From: an uncultured Rhodopila sp.
Lineage (GTDB): Bacteria > Pseudomonadota > Alphaproteobacteria > Acetobacterales > Acetobacteraceae
Reading direction: 5' to 3'
Assembly (NCBI GenBank): GCA_903932145.1
Contig: CAIZFE010000035.1
Coordinates: 245,964 to 309,963 of the forward strand
DNA length: 64,000 nt
Positions 9,489-17,712 of this stretch are shown here, piece after piece (position 1 is the stretch's first letter; every line of letters begins with the position of its first letter). A program made the translations under genes and the position numbers. Below the pieces are notes generated by a model. It saw nothing but the letters and a program-made list of their open reading frames with translations. It ran no database searches and had not been told where the DNA came from.

Positions 9489-10310
9489 CTATGACGTCCC
9501 TGACGTTTCCCAGCCGATCCAGTCGCAGAATGCCTGACCCATCACAAGATCCAGGTCACCTCCCTGCAACCAGGGCATTTCCTCGGTGAACATGGTCACG
9601 CACTGCCGCCAGGTACACCGCATGCGGGTGATGTCAGTGCCCCAGAACATGCGGCGCGGGCCGAACGCGTCAAAAACGCGATGCAACGCGTCATGCATGC
9701 TGCGGAATGGATATGAGTCCAGCGCATAACCGGCCTGGCCCGTCGCCTTGACCGCCACGTTCGGATGCCGAGCCAATGTCAGCAACTCCGGTAGAGTGCT
9801 GTAGGCAGCGTTCGCCCCCGCTGTCCCGCGCGGCACCGCCATATGATCGATACTGATTCTCAGGCCGGGATGGCGCTCCGCGATCTCGCCTACCCGCGGC
9901 AGAAACGCCCACGCCTGCAAGGACACCGGAATACCCAGCCGCTCGGCCACCGGCCACAGCCAGTCCAGCGTGCCGTCATCCGGCCACGACTGCGATCGCG
10001 GATCGGAGAAATAGAATCGCAGCCCTTTCATGCCGGGCCGGGTTTTCCAGGTCTGGATCGCGGCGCGCTGGTCGGCCTGATCCAGATAGAACCAACCCAT
10101 GATGGCGAAGCGATCGGGATGGGCGCGAACCGCTTCGACGGCCAGTTCATTCGAATCAGGGTCCCACATGACCGGGTGGATCACCGCGCGATCGACACCG
10201 GCGGCATCCATGGCCGCCAGAGCTTCGTCCTTCAGAAACGGTGTCTGGCGGTGATGGGCGGACGGCGTGCCTTTGGCCCAGAGATGGATTTGTGCATCGG
10301 CGATCATCAT
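9489..10310 (-). CDS. Amidohydrolase family 2 (metal-dependent lactonase/hydrolase)
   Basis: Starting at MMIADAQIHLW, the protein carries the N-terminal D-x-H-x-W of amidohydrolase-2 enzymes (PDC lactonase and related hydrolases), then HPVMWDPDSNE, RFAIMGWFYLDQ, GMKGLRF, ISIDHMAVPRG and the C-terminal MFWGTDITRMRC, where the Asp is the usual catalytic metal ligand. At 273 aa it has normal family length. The in-frame extension to 10577 would run through the upstream gene and is rejected. It is 52 bases downstream of the Ldh2-type dehydrogenase gene on the same strand and probably co-transcribed with it. The exact substrate is not evident; a ring-cleavage lactone is possible given the aromatic degradation genes next door. 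Confidence 0.75.
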   Translation of the reverse strand: MMIADAQIHLWAKGTPSAHHRQTPFLKDEALAAMDAAGVDRAVIHPVMWDPDSNELAVEAVRAHPDRFAIMGWFYLDQADQRAAIQTWKTRPGMKGLRFYFSDPRSQSWPDDGTLDWLWPVAERLGIPVSLQAWAFLPRVGEIAERHPGLRISIDHMAVPRGTAGANAAYSTLPELLTLARHPNVAVKATGQAGYALDSYPFRSMHDALHRVFDAFGPRRMFWGTDITRMRCTWRQCVTMFTEEMPWLQGGDLDLVMGQAFCDWIGWETSGTS

Positions 10311-10362
10311 GGCGGCTGGCTCTCGTTTTACGGTGGGGTTTCTCGGCGCGGGGGCGGGCGGT

Positions 10363-11394
10363 TCAACCGCCGTGATTGAGGTTGCCCTCGGCCAGACGTC
10401 CCAGCGCGTCGTGGATTTTCCGCTCGATCTCGATCCCCTCGCGCAGAAGGCGCGCGCGCGTTGCGTAGCTGCGCTCTCCCGGAATGCGAATCTCGGCAAT
10501 CCCGGTCTGCCGGGGCGACGCCTTGATCGTGGCGATCCGCTGGCTGACTTCGTGCCGATACGCATCGAGGGACCCAAACAAGTCTGGCTTGAATGCGAAG
10601 AACATATAGCCGCTGACCTCGTCAGCCGGCCGAATCCCGACCGTCAGGGCAGCGAGCGCATCCATGGCCAATGCCAGTCCGAAGCCTTTGTAGCCACCCT
10701 CTGAGCCACCGAACGGAAGCAAAGCGCCGTGGTGGGCGGTGAGGGCGTCCGTCGTTGGCTGTCCGTCCGGTCCGAGCGCGACACCCGGCGGGATCGAGGT
10801 ACCGATACGCGCTCGGAATTGCAGGTCGGTGCCCATGAAGGCGGACGTTCCCATATCGATGACGAGCGGATCGCCATCCGTCGGGAAACCGAAGGCAATC
10901 GGATTGGTGCCGAGCACCGGGCGTGTGCCGCCGAATGGGGCCACGGCGGGCGGAGACGCTACCGTGTGGATCACGACCAGGCCGGCGCGGGCGATCATCT
11001 CGCAATAGTAAGCGCTGCGTCCGGTCATCCAGGTATTGGCGAGGCACACAACAGCAAGTCCATGCGTCCGCGCGCGCTGGATCGCCGCTTCGGACGCGTG
11101 AAAAGCCGCGATCATGCCCGTTGTGTTGCCGCCATCGAGCAGGGCGGTGGCTCCGGTTTCGCGCACTGTTTTGACCGGATGGCGCGGCTTGCGGAAAGCC
11201 GGGTAGTCGATAACGTTCAGCAGTTTCGGCAGGCCGGAATATTCATAACCGCACAACGCCGCATCCAGCACATGATCCGTCAGGATGCGCGCGTCTTCGG
11301 TGTCGAATCCGGCGCCGCGCATGGCGGCTTCCCCCAGAGCGCGGGCTTCATCGACGGTCAGATGGATGCGGTCGTTACCGGTCTGGTTGGCCAT
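10363..11394 (-). CDS. Malate/L-lactate dehydrogenase (Ldh2) family oxidoreductase, copy 1
   Basis: A 343-aa NAD(P)-dependent 2-oxoacid reductase-like protein. Family landmarks are visible: LTDHVLDAALCGYEYSGLPK, HGLAVVCLANTWMTGRSAYYCE, FGGTRPVLGTNPIAFGFPT, LVIDMGTSAFMG and GGSEGGYKGFGLALAMDAL. The start at MANQTGND follows a GAGGA ribosome site; the ORF extension to 11478 is not needed. It lies upstream of the amidohydrolase on the same strand. A second, only distantly similar Ldh2 enzyme is at 35963-37027. Substrate cannot be assigned from sequence; the family includes ureidoglycolate, sulfolactate and diketogulonate reductases. Confidence 0.78.
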   Translation of the reverse strand: MANQTGNDRIHLTVDEARALGEAAMRGAGFDTEDARILTDHVLDAALCGYEYSGLPKLLNVIDYPAFRKPRHPVKTVRETGATALLDGGNTTGMIAAFHASEAAIQRARTHGLAVVCLANTWMTGRSAYYCEMIARAGLVVIHTVASPPAVAPFGGTRPVLGTNPIAFGFPTDGDPLVIDMGTSAFMGTDLQFRARIGTSIPPGVALGPDGQPTTDALTAHHGALLPFGGSEGGYKGFGLALAMDALAALTVGIRPADEVSGYMFFAFKPDLFGSLDAYRHEVSQRIATIKASPRQTGIAEIRIPGERSYATRARLLREGIEIERKIHDALGRLAEGNLNHGG

Positions 11395-11607
11395 TGTTCG
11401 GTCCTCGTTGTCCCCGGCCCCAGCGTGCCAGCGGATCGTGAACCGTGTCCATCTTGGCCGCCTGGAAACGAGTGCCATTGGCGGAGCAAAGGCGCCAGAT
11501 CAGTCGCTGTTTCGCGGTCTGACTTATCGACGCGGCCTCCGCGTTGCGGCGATCCAGATAGTGACGCTTTATCTGTTTGTAGGCACGATATTTTAGATCG
11601 CCCCCCC

Positions 11608-12888
11608 TCAGTAGGTTTCCAGATGCAGTCGCCCCTCGCGCTTCATGGCGGCGCCGATCGTGTCCCACGATAGCCCGGCCTGCTGGGCCACATCGCGCAA
11701 CGTCAGCAGCACGCCTTCCTCCATCGCTTTCAATCCGCATACGTAAAAATAGGCGTGCGGCGAGGCTAACAGGATCCCCAGGTCAGCCGCCCGTTCGCGC
11801 ATCACGTCCTGCACATAGCGCCGGGGTTCTCCGGGGGTGCGCGAGAAGGCCAGGTTCACGTCGATGAAATCCTTTGGCAGGTTCCGCAACGGACCAAAAT
11901 ACGGCAGTTCTTCCTTGGTGCGGGCGCCGAAGAACAGCATCAGTTTGCCGCCCTCGAACTTGCCCGAGGACCGCAGCCGGCGCCGCCACTCGGTCATCGC
12001 ACGCATCGGGGCGCTGCCGGTGCCGGTGCAGATCATCACGATGTGGGAACGCGGGTGGTTGGGCATCAGGAAACTGGTGCCGAACGGCCCGGTCACCCGA
12101 ACCGTGTCGCCCGGTGTAAGGTCGCACAGGTAGTTCGATGCGACGCCGCGCACAGGGTTGCCCTGATGGTCAACCAGCACGCGCTTCACTGTCAGCGAAA
12201 TGTTGTTGTAGCCCGGACGCTCGCCGTTACGCGGGCTGGCGATGGAATATTGCCGCGGATGATGCGCCCTGCCGCTGGCATCGGTGCCGGGCGGCACAAT
12301 GCCGATGGACTGGCCTTCCAGCACCGGGAAGGGCAGGGCGCCAAAGTCGAGCACGATGTGGTGGGTGTCGTTTTCACGGCCCACTTCGGTGACCCGGACA
12401 TTGCCGGCGACAGTGGCGGTGATCGACGCCTCGGCAGCCTTCGGCCCGTACAGGTTGGTGTAGGCATGCGCCGCGGACCAGGGAGGCAACGTGGCGCCGT
12501 ACTGTGCGGCGTTGAAACTGGTTTCGCCGGTGACCGCGGCGGGAAGCTGCGGCGCCACCGGTTCGATATCGGGTTCGGCATCGGACGCGACGCCTTCAGC
12601 GGCCAGTTGTTCCGGCGTCAGTTCGTCCGGCAGGTTGTCCCAGCCGAGCTGCGCCTCAAGGCTGTAGGCGAGGCTGCGGGGAACGGTATGCCAGATGTCG
12701 ATCGAACCCGTGGGGCAGGGGGCCACGCAAGCCATGCAGAAATTGCATTTTTCGACGTCAACCACATAGTTGCGCGAATCATGCGTCACCGCCCCGACCG
12801 GACAGGTCGCTTCGCAGGTGTTGCACCGAATGCAGATCTCCGGATCGATCAGATGCTGCTTGATGACCTGGCTGTCTTGCATGTCCAC
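11608..12888 (-). CDS. boxA: Benzoyl-CoA 2,3-epoxidase reductase component BoxA
   Basis: BoxA passes electrons from NADPH to the BoxB oxygenase. Its architecture is visible: two [4Fe-4S] ferredoxin motifs near the N-terminus ([12 protein letters not shown] and [12 protein letters not shown], residues about 19-59), a linker, then a ferredoxin-NADP reductase-type module with the FAD-binding RQYSIASP, the NADPH-binding [12 protein letters not shown] and the terminal HLETY. At 426 aa it fits known BoxA. It is the last gene of the minus-strand series boxR, boxC, boxA. The 277 bases separating it from boxC hold a large inverted repeat. Co-regulation with boxC and the distant boxB is likely. Confidence 0.93.
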   Translation of the reverse strand: MDMQDSQVIKQHLIDPEICIRCNTCEATCPVGAVTHDSRNYVVDVEKCNFCMACVAPCPTGSIDIWHTVPRSLAYSLEAQLGWDNLPDELTPEQLAAEGVASDAEPDIEPVAPQLPAAVTGETSFNAAQYGATLPPWSAAHAYTNLYGPKAAEASITATVAGNVRVTEVGRENDTHHIVLDFGALPFPVLEGQSIGIVPPGTDASGRAHHPRQYSIASPRNGERPGYNNISLTVKRVLVDHQGNPVRGVASNYLCDLTPGDTVRVTGPFGTSFLMPNHPRSHIVMICTGTGSAPMRAMTEWRRRLRSSGKFEGGKLMLFFGARTKEELPYFGPLRNLPKDFIDVNLAFSRTPGEPRRYVQDVMRERAADLGILLASPHAYFYVCGLKAMEEGVLLTLRDVAQQAGLSWDTIGAAMKREGRLHLETY

Positions 12889-13051
12889 TGTCGTGTCTCC
12901 GAATGCGAACGGGCCGAAACTTTACGGTTCGGCGAAGCGATTGACCTCGTCCCGGCTTCTTAAGTCCGGCCTGTGTGAAACGCCGGCAGCGGCGATCCAC
13001 ACAGGATAAAACTCATACCAACGGCCGTTGAGGTCGACTCTCGGCCCTCAT

Positions 13052-13130
13052 CGTCATGGCCCGGCTTGTCCGGGCCACCTGTCGCGTCACCGTCGAGTCA
13101 CGGGTGGCCCGGACAAGCCGGGCCATGACG
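13052..13130. repeat. Perfect 28-bp inverted repeat (REP-like) between boxC and boxA
   Basis: The arms at 13052-13079 and 13103-13130 are exact reverse complements over 28 bases, separated by 23 bases; each arm also has an internal CCCGG-N5-CCGGG palindrome. Related partial copies occur at 19607-19626 and 19691-19710, and looser GTCATG...CATGAC hairpins at 29610-29650 and 58051-58091. This resembles a dispersed intergenic REP family. In the boxC-boxA gap it could end transcription or stabilise the upstream mRNA (inference). Confidence 0.8.
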
Positions 13131-13165
13131 CACGTGAAATAGTACCCGGTCAACGGCCGCTGGTG

Positions 13166-14824
13166 TCAGACCCGGTTCCAATCGAACTGGGCCTTCTCTC
13201 CCTTGCCGTAAACCTTGAGCGCACCCTTCTCGCCCACCGCGTTGGGGCGCTGGAAGATCCAGTTTTGCCAGGCGGTCAGGCGTCCGAACACGCGGGTGAA
13301 CATGGTTTCCGTGCCGTTGAAGCGCAAATTGGCTTCCAATCCTGTGAGCGCGTCGGGCGACATGGAGGCGCGCTCCTCCAACACGATGCGGATTTCGTCC
13401 GACCAGTCGATATCGTCCGGGCTTTCGGTCACCAGTCCCAGGGCCAGCGACGCGTCGGCATCGAGCGGCTGGCCCAATTTTGCACGCACCGCTTCCAGCG
13501 CGGGTGTCTCGTCATAGAAGCGCCGTCCCAGACGGCTTTGACCGGTCGCCATCGGATACAGGCCGAAATTGGTTTCGGTCACCGCGATCCACGGTGCGAC
13601 AGCAGGCTCGTTCGGCAGCGCGAGGTGGTAGCTGCGGTCGCACGCCAGTGCCAGTTCCAGCAGCGTGCCGGCGAAGCACGATCCTTGCTCGATCAATGCG
13701 AACAGGCTGCGTGACGACACATCGAAGCGGCTGAACGTGCGGCGCAGCAGTCCGATGGTTTCGCGAACCAGCCAGTGATCCTTGTGCGCCAGCAACGTGG
13801 CATCCATCGCCAGGACGGCGGCCGGATCGCCCTGCGTCTTCAGCAGCCAGGTGCCGATTTCGAGTTCGTTGGTGCGCATCGACAGGATGGCGTCTTCCAG
13901 TTCGCGGGCCAGCCGCAGCGGATACCAGGACGCGCCCGCTGCCTCGATGCCGGCGATGTCCGACGGCTGAGCCCCGGCCGGGCCGTCAACGGTGAACACC
14001 GCCGAACGCTGCGCCCGGTCGATCGTGACGTTGACGGTGGAGTAGTGCAGCGCATCGGACTCGATCGTGCCGCCCAACGGCGTCAGCGTGACCCCCTTCG
14101 CATCGGCGGGACGATCGCTCTTGGCGGCCAGTGCCAGCGCGCGTGCCTTGACGGCCCCGGCGAACAAAGCCGGCCGGACGATGTCGTCCACCAGCCGCCA
14201 ATCCTTCGCCTTTTGGCCGCGTACACCTTCCGATGTGGTGCAGAAGATGTCGGCCAGATCGTGACGCACATGGCGTTTGTCGGTCACCCGGGTCAGGCCG
14301 CCGGTGCCCGGCAACACACCGAGCAGGGGCACCTCCGGTAGGCTGACCGCGCTGGAGCGATCATCGACCAGGATGATCTCGTCGCATGCCAGCGCCAGTT
14401 CGTAGCCGCCGCCGGCGCAGGCGCCGTTCACGGCGGCCAGGAATTTCAGGCCGCTGTACTGAGATGAATCCTCGAACCCATTGCGGGTTTCGTTGGTGAA
14501 TTTGCAGAAATTCACCTTCCAGGCGTGCGTGGAGACGCCCAGCATGTAAATGTTGGCGCCGGAGCAGAAGACTTTCTCCCGCGCGCTGGTCAGCACGACC
14601 GTACGCACTTCGGGGTGTTCGAACCGGATGCGGCTGATCGCGTCGTTGAGTTCGATATCGACCCCGAGGTCGTAGCTGTTGAGCTTCAGCTTATAGCCCG
14701 GCCGCAAGCCGGCGTTTTCGTCGAAATCGGCGGCCAGGGTGGCGATCGGACCGTCGAAACTGAGTTTCCAGTGCCGGTACTGTTCGGGATTGGTCTGGTA
14801 GCTGACGCGCTGGGTGGTGTTCAC
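13166..14824 (-). CDS. boxC: 2,3-epoxybenzoyl-CoA dihydrolase BoxC
   Basis: BoxC opens the ring of 2,3-epoxybenzoyl-CoA by adding two waters, yielding 3,4-didehydroadipyl-CoA semialdehyde and formate. The N-terminal block YRHWKLSFDGP, PGYKLKLNSYDLGVDIEL and RFEHPEVRTVVLTS is typical of BoxC, as is the CoA-binding VFCSGANIYMLG crotonase motif and NGACAGGGYELALACDEI. The protein has the double enoyl-CoA hydratase length (552 aa). The GTG at 14824 is chosen because AGAGGAAA lies upstream, as at boxB; ATG starts further out (14884, 14860) would run over the putative operators. It is 94 bases downstream of boxR on the same strand, with two TGCA-type sites in the gap. Confidence 0.93.
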   Translation of the reverse strand: MNTTQRVSYQTNPEQYRHWKLSFDGPIATLAADFDENAGLRPGYKLKLNSYDLGVDIELNDAISRIRFEHPEVRTVVLTSAREKVFCSGANIYMLGVSTHAWKVNFCKFTNETRNGFEDSSQYSGLKFLAAVNGACAGGGYELALACDEIILVDDRSSAVSLPEVPLLGVLPGTGGLTRVTDKRHVRHDLADIFCTTSEGVRGQKAKDWRLVDDIVRPALFAGAVKARALALAAKSDRPADAKGVTLTPLGGTIESDALHYSTVNVTIDRAQRSAVFTVDGPAGAQPSDIAGIEAAGASWYPLRLARELEDAILSMRTNELEIGTWLLKTQGDPAAVLAMDATLLAHKDHWLVRETIGLLRRTFSRFDVSSRSLFALIEQGSCFAGTLLELALACDRSYHLALPNEPAVAPWIAVTETNFGLYPMATGQSRLGRRFYDETPALEAVRAKLGQPLDADASLALGLVTESPDDIDWSDEIRIVLEERASMSPDALTGLEANLRFNGTETMFTRVFGRLTAWQNWIFQRPNAVGEKGALKVYGKGEKAQFDWNRV

Positions 14825-14845
14825 CGGTTGGTTTCCTCTTGAGTA

Positions 14846-14859
14846 TGCAGCATCATGCA
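14846..14859. promoter_or_regulatory. Putative BoxR operator 1 (boxC promoter)
   Basis: An exact TGCA-N6-TGCA pair, 22 bases upstream of the boxC start. TGCA repeats are the recognition element reported for the BzdR/BoxR regulator family. Same spacing as the sites at the boxR/bclA and boxB promoters. Confidence 0.55.
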
Positions 14860-14879
14860 TTGTCTGGATGATCGTAGCA

Positions 14880-14893
14880 AGCAATATAATGCA
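14880..14893. promoter_or_regulatory. Putative BoxR operator 2 (boxC promoter)
   Basis: On the minus strand this reads TGCA-TTATAT-TGCT. The 14-base string ATGCATTATATTGC within it also occurs exactly at the boxB promoter (62406-62419), 47 kb away. It lies 34 bases upstream of operator 1. Confidence 0.6.
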
Positions 14894-14918
14894 TATTTAT
14901 CGGGTGAGCAAGCACCTG

Positions 14919-15863
14919 TCAGCCCGGCCGTTGAATCGCCCCGCGCACCATGTGCCGCAGTGCCTGGAACGTCGGCTCAAACGGCTGCGCGCTGGTGTCA
15001 AGGCTGAGCTCCGCCATGGAATAAAATGGCGCCCGCCCGGCGAGAATGCGCTTGAGATCTTCCATCGCCTCGGTGCTGGCCGCCATCGGGCGCAGGTCAT
15101 TCTGTGCGGTGACCCGGTTCATGTGGTCTTCGGGGGTGGCTTGCAGCCAGACCGTGGTGCAGTGGGCCAGCAGCAGGTTGAAGGTCGCGGCTTCAGACAC
15201 CAATCCGCCCGGCGTGCCGATAACGGCTTCGGGATAGATCTGGATCATCTCTTCCAACGCGCGGCGTTCGTAACGCCGATAGGCATTCATGCCGTACAAA
15301 TCCTGGATTTCGCCGACACTGATGCCGGCGCATTTCTCGATCTCACGGCTGAGTTCGACGAACGGAAATCCCAGGTCGTCCGCCAGTTTCTGGCCGAGCG
15401 TGGACTTGCCGGCGCCGCGCAGCCCGACCAGCGCCACACGTGGACTGCGCGCCGTGTTGCCGCCGCCGGTGCCCAGCATTTCGCCGATGGATTCCCGGAT
15501 GCGGCGCAGCGTGGCCTCGTCGCGGTGTTCCAGTAACTCGCGGATCAACAGCCATTCGGGCGACGACGCCGTCACGTCGCCAATCAGTTCCGCCAGCGGG
15601 CAGCCGAGCGCGTCGGCCACTTGCGTCAGCACCAGGATGGACGCATTCCCCGTGCCATACTCCAGATTGGCCAGATGCCGTTCGGACATGTCAGCGGCGG
15701 CTGCCATCGCCTTGCGGGACAGGCCGCGCCGCGACCGCAGCGCCCGCACACGGTCCCCCAGCGCCAGGAGAAATGGGTTCTTCGGGTCTTCGTGGCCGCG
15801 GGTGACAGTGGAACGCACATCCGTCGAGGGCTTCGCGGAACCATGCATTATAGTGCTTGACAT
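14919..15863 (-). CDS. boxR: BoxR/BzdR-type transcriptional regulator (XRE HTH + shikimate-kinase-like domain)
   Basis: BoxR regulators repress benzoyl-CoA pathway genes and release DNA when benzoyl-CoA binds. Residues about 35-90 form an XRE-type helix-turn-helix (LGDRVRALRSRRGLSRKAMA ... SERHLANLEYGTGNAS), and residues about 140-310 resemble shikimate kinase: the P-loop GLRGAGKSTLGQKLA, FVELSREIEK, and GTPGGLVSE. The domain is used for effector sensing in this family. The start could be the ATG at 15863 or 15848; a TGCA-type site at 15844-15857 overlaps that region, implying autoregulation. The gene heads the minus-strand series with boxC and boxA and diverges from the benzoate-CoA ligase. 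Confidence 0.9.
   Translation of the reverse strand: MSSTIMHGSAKPSTDVRSTVTRGHEDPKNPFLLALGDRVRALRSRRGLSRKAMAAAADMSERHLANLEYGTGNASILVLTQVADALGCPLAELIGDVTASSPEWLLIRELLEHRDEATLRRIRESIGEMLGTGGGNTARSPRVALVGLRGAGKSTLGQKLADDLGFPFVELSREIEKCAGISVGEIQDLYGMNAYRRYERRALEEMIQIYPEAVIGTPGGLVSEAATFNLLLAHCTTVWLQATPEDHMNRVTAQNDLRPMAASTEAMEDLKRILAGRAPFYSMAELSLDTSAQPFEPTFQALRHMVRGAIQRPG
15844..15857. promoter_or_regulatory. Putative BoxR operator 3 (boxR start / bclA promoter)
   Basis: Reads TGCA-TTATAG-TGCT on the plus strand, and overlaps the possible start codons of boxR. Binding here could block boxR itself and influence the divergent benzoate-CoA ligase promoter. Confidence 0.55.
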
Positions 15864-15892
15864 CGTATTCAGGCCGCCTTATCGCGCATTCA

Positions 15893-15906
15893 TGCATAAT
15901 AATTCA
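15893..15906. promoter_or_regulatory. Putative BoxR operator 4 (bclA promoter)
   Basis: Reads TGCA-TAATAA-TTCA, a one-mismatch version of the TGCA-N6-TGCA element, 48 bases upstream of the leader ORF preceding the benzoate-CoA ligase. Confidence 0.45.
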
Positions 15907-15953
15907 TATTGATCCGGCCTGCAAGCCGGACGAAACAAAAGGGGGTCAAGGCG

Positions 15954-16007
15954 ATGTCACCAGCAGCGTTCCATCAAGAGATCAGCCGATCGGCCGTCAA
16001 CGCATGA
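15954..16007 (+). CDS. 17-codon leader ORF coupled to benzoate-CoA ligase
   Basis: A strong purine-rich ribosome site (AAAAGGGGG then CAAGG) precedes ATG at 15954, opening a 17-codon frame (MSPAAFHQEISRSAVNA) whose TGA overlaps the ligase start as ATGA. The ligase ATG itself lacks a clear ribosome site, so its translation may depend on reading of this leader. The ORF is too short to confirm from composition; a non-coding 5' leader remains possible. Confidence 0.4.
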   Translation: MSPAAFHQEISRSAVNA

Positions 16008-17584
16008 CAAACCATGTCCAGGCGCCGGGCGCCCGCTTTAACTTCGCGCGGCACCTGATTGAGCGCAACGCGGGCCGGCCGGCCAGGACGGCCTATATCG
16101 ACGACCAGGGCAGCCTCACGTTCGCCGCGCTGGCGGAGCAGATCCAGCGCATGTCCGCGGCGCTGCTCGCCACCGGCCTGCGCCGGGAAGAGCGCGTGCT
16201 GCTGCTGATGCACGATTGCATCGACTGGCCGGTTGGTTTTCTTGGCGCGATGCATGCCGGGATCGTGCCGGTTGCCGTCAATACGCTGCTGACCGCCGAC
16301 GACTATGCTTACATGTTGCGGCACAGCCGGTCACAGGCGGTGCTGGTTTCCGCCGCGCTGGTACCGGTGTTGCGGGAGGCTATGGACGTGGCAACCGCGA
16401 TGGGCGGCCACGAGGTTAAGACCATCATCGTCTCACGATCCGACACCGCACTGCCCGAGGATGCGGTCGGGTTCAGTCAATTGCTGGACGAGCATGCCCC
16501 TGCGTCCGCCCCCGCCGACACCGGTCCGGACGATCCGGGCTTCTGGCTGTATTCGTCAGGCTCCACCGGGCGGCCGAAGGGCACGCTGCACAGTCACGCC
16601 AACCCCTACTGGACGGCCGAACTATACGGCACCGCCGTGCTCGGTCTGACTGAGGCCGACGTTTGTTTCTCCGCCGCGAAACTGTTCTTCGCCTATGGCC
16701 TGGGCAACGCACTGAGCTTTCCGTTGAGCGTCGGCGCCACCACGATCCTGATGGCCGAACGGGCGACGCCCGACGCCACCTTCCGGCGCTGGCGCGGCGA
16801 CATCGGGGCGACGCGGCCGACGGTGTTCTTCGGGGCACCGACGGGATACGCCGGGATGCTGGCCTCACCACGCCTGCTGTCGCGGGACGAGGTGTCGCTG
16901 CGGCTGTGTTCCTCGGCGGGCGAGGCGTTGCCGGCGGATTTGGGGGAACGTTTTCTGGCCCATTTCGGCTGCGACATCATCGATGGCATTGGCTCGACCG
17001 AGATGCTGCACATCTTTCTGTCCAACCGTCCGGGGACAATTCGCTACGGAACCACCGGCTGGCCGGTGCCGGGCTATGAGGTCGAATTGCGGGGCGAGAC
17101 CGGCGGCCCGGTCCCCGAAGGCGAACCCGGCGACCTGTATATCCAGGGACCGAGCGCGGCGCTGATGTACTGGAATGACCGGGAGAAGTCGCGGCAAACC
17201 TTCCTCGGCCCCTGGACCAAGAGCGGCGACAAATATCTGCACAATGCCGACGGCAGCTTTACCTATGCGGGTCGCAGCGACGACATGCTGAAGGTCAGCG
17301 GCATCTACGTGTCCCCGTTTGAGGTTGAGGGAACGCTGGCGCTGCACCCGGCGGTGCTGGAGGCCGCGGTAATCGGCGTGCTCGATGCGGACGGGCTGCC
17401 GAAGAGCAAGGCTTTCGTTGTGCTGAAGCAGGATGCGGCGGTGAGCGAGGCCGATCTGAAAGCGTTCGTGAAGGATCGGCTGGCGCCGTACAAGTATCCG
17501 CGGATGATCGAATTCGTGGACGATTTGCCGAAGACGGCCACCGGCAAGATCCAGCGTTTCAAGCTGCGGGAGCGCGAGGCGTAA
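16004..17584 (+). CDS. bclA: Benzoate-CoA ligase
   Basis: This acyl-adenylate enzyme activates benzoate with ATP and CoA, the first step of the box pathway. The AMP-binding P-loop LYSSGSTGRPKGTLHSH, the AKLFFAYGLGNAL segment characteristic of benzoate-CoA ligases, CSSAGEALP, DGIGSTEMLHIFLSN, the hinge region YAGRSDDMLKVSGIYVSPFEVE and the C-terminal catalytic lysine in PKTATGKIQRFKLRE are all present. Length 526 aa is typical. The ATG at 16004 starts at MTNHVQAPG; the longer in-frame extension to 15857 would overlap boxR and its operator. The gene is divergent from boxR and probably induced together with boxC and boxB. Confidence 0.92.
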   Translation: MTNHVQAPGARFNFARHLIERNAGRPARTAYIDDQGSLTFAALAEQIQRMSAALLATGLRREERVLLLMHDCIDWPVGFLGAMHAGIVPVAVNTLLTADDYAYMLRHSRSQAVLVSAALVPVLREAMDVATAMGGHEVKTIIVSRSDTALPEDAVGFSQLLDEHAPASAPADTGPDDPGFWLYSSGSTGRPKGTLHSHANPYWTAELYGTAVLGLTEADVCFSAAKLFFAYGLGNALSFPLSVGATTILMAERATPDATFRRWRGDIGATRPTVFFGAPTGYAGMLASPRLLSRDEVSLRLCSSAGEALPADLGERFLAHFGCDIIDGIGSTEMLHIFLSNRPGTIRYGTTGWPVPGYEVELRGETGGPVPEGEPGDLYIQGPSAALMYWNDREKSRQTFLGPWTKSGDKYLHNADGSFTYAGRSDDMLKVSGIYVSPFEVEGTLALHPAVLEAAVIGVLDADGLPKSKAFVVLKQDAAVSEADLKAFVKDRLAPYKYPRMIEFVDDLPKTATGKIQRFKLREREA

Positions 17585-17712
17585 TCCGCAACGGATCGAT
17601 CAGCCGCCGCTTCCAGCCGCGTTGACGCAGTGCAGCATAACCCGTAGAAGGCCGCGTCCCGAACCATCAAAGCCCGATCTGGCGCACCCTTACTCAGCGC
17701 CGGAGGCGCCGC

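Noticed and set aside
15954..16007. Riboswitch or attenuator in the benzoate-CoA ligase leader
   Set aside because: No conserved aptamer pattern or terminator/antiterminator pair could be made out; only the small ORF is reported.
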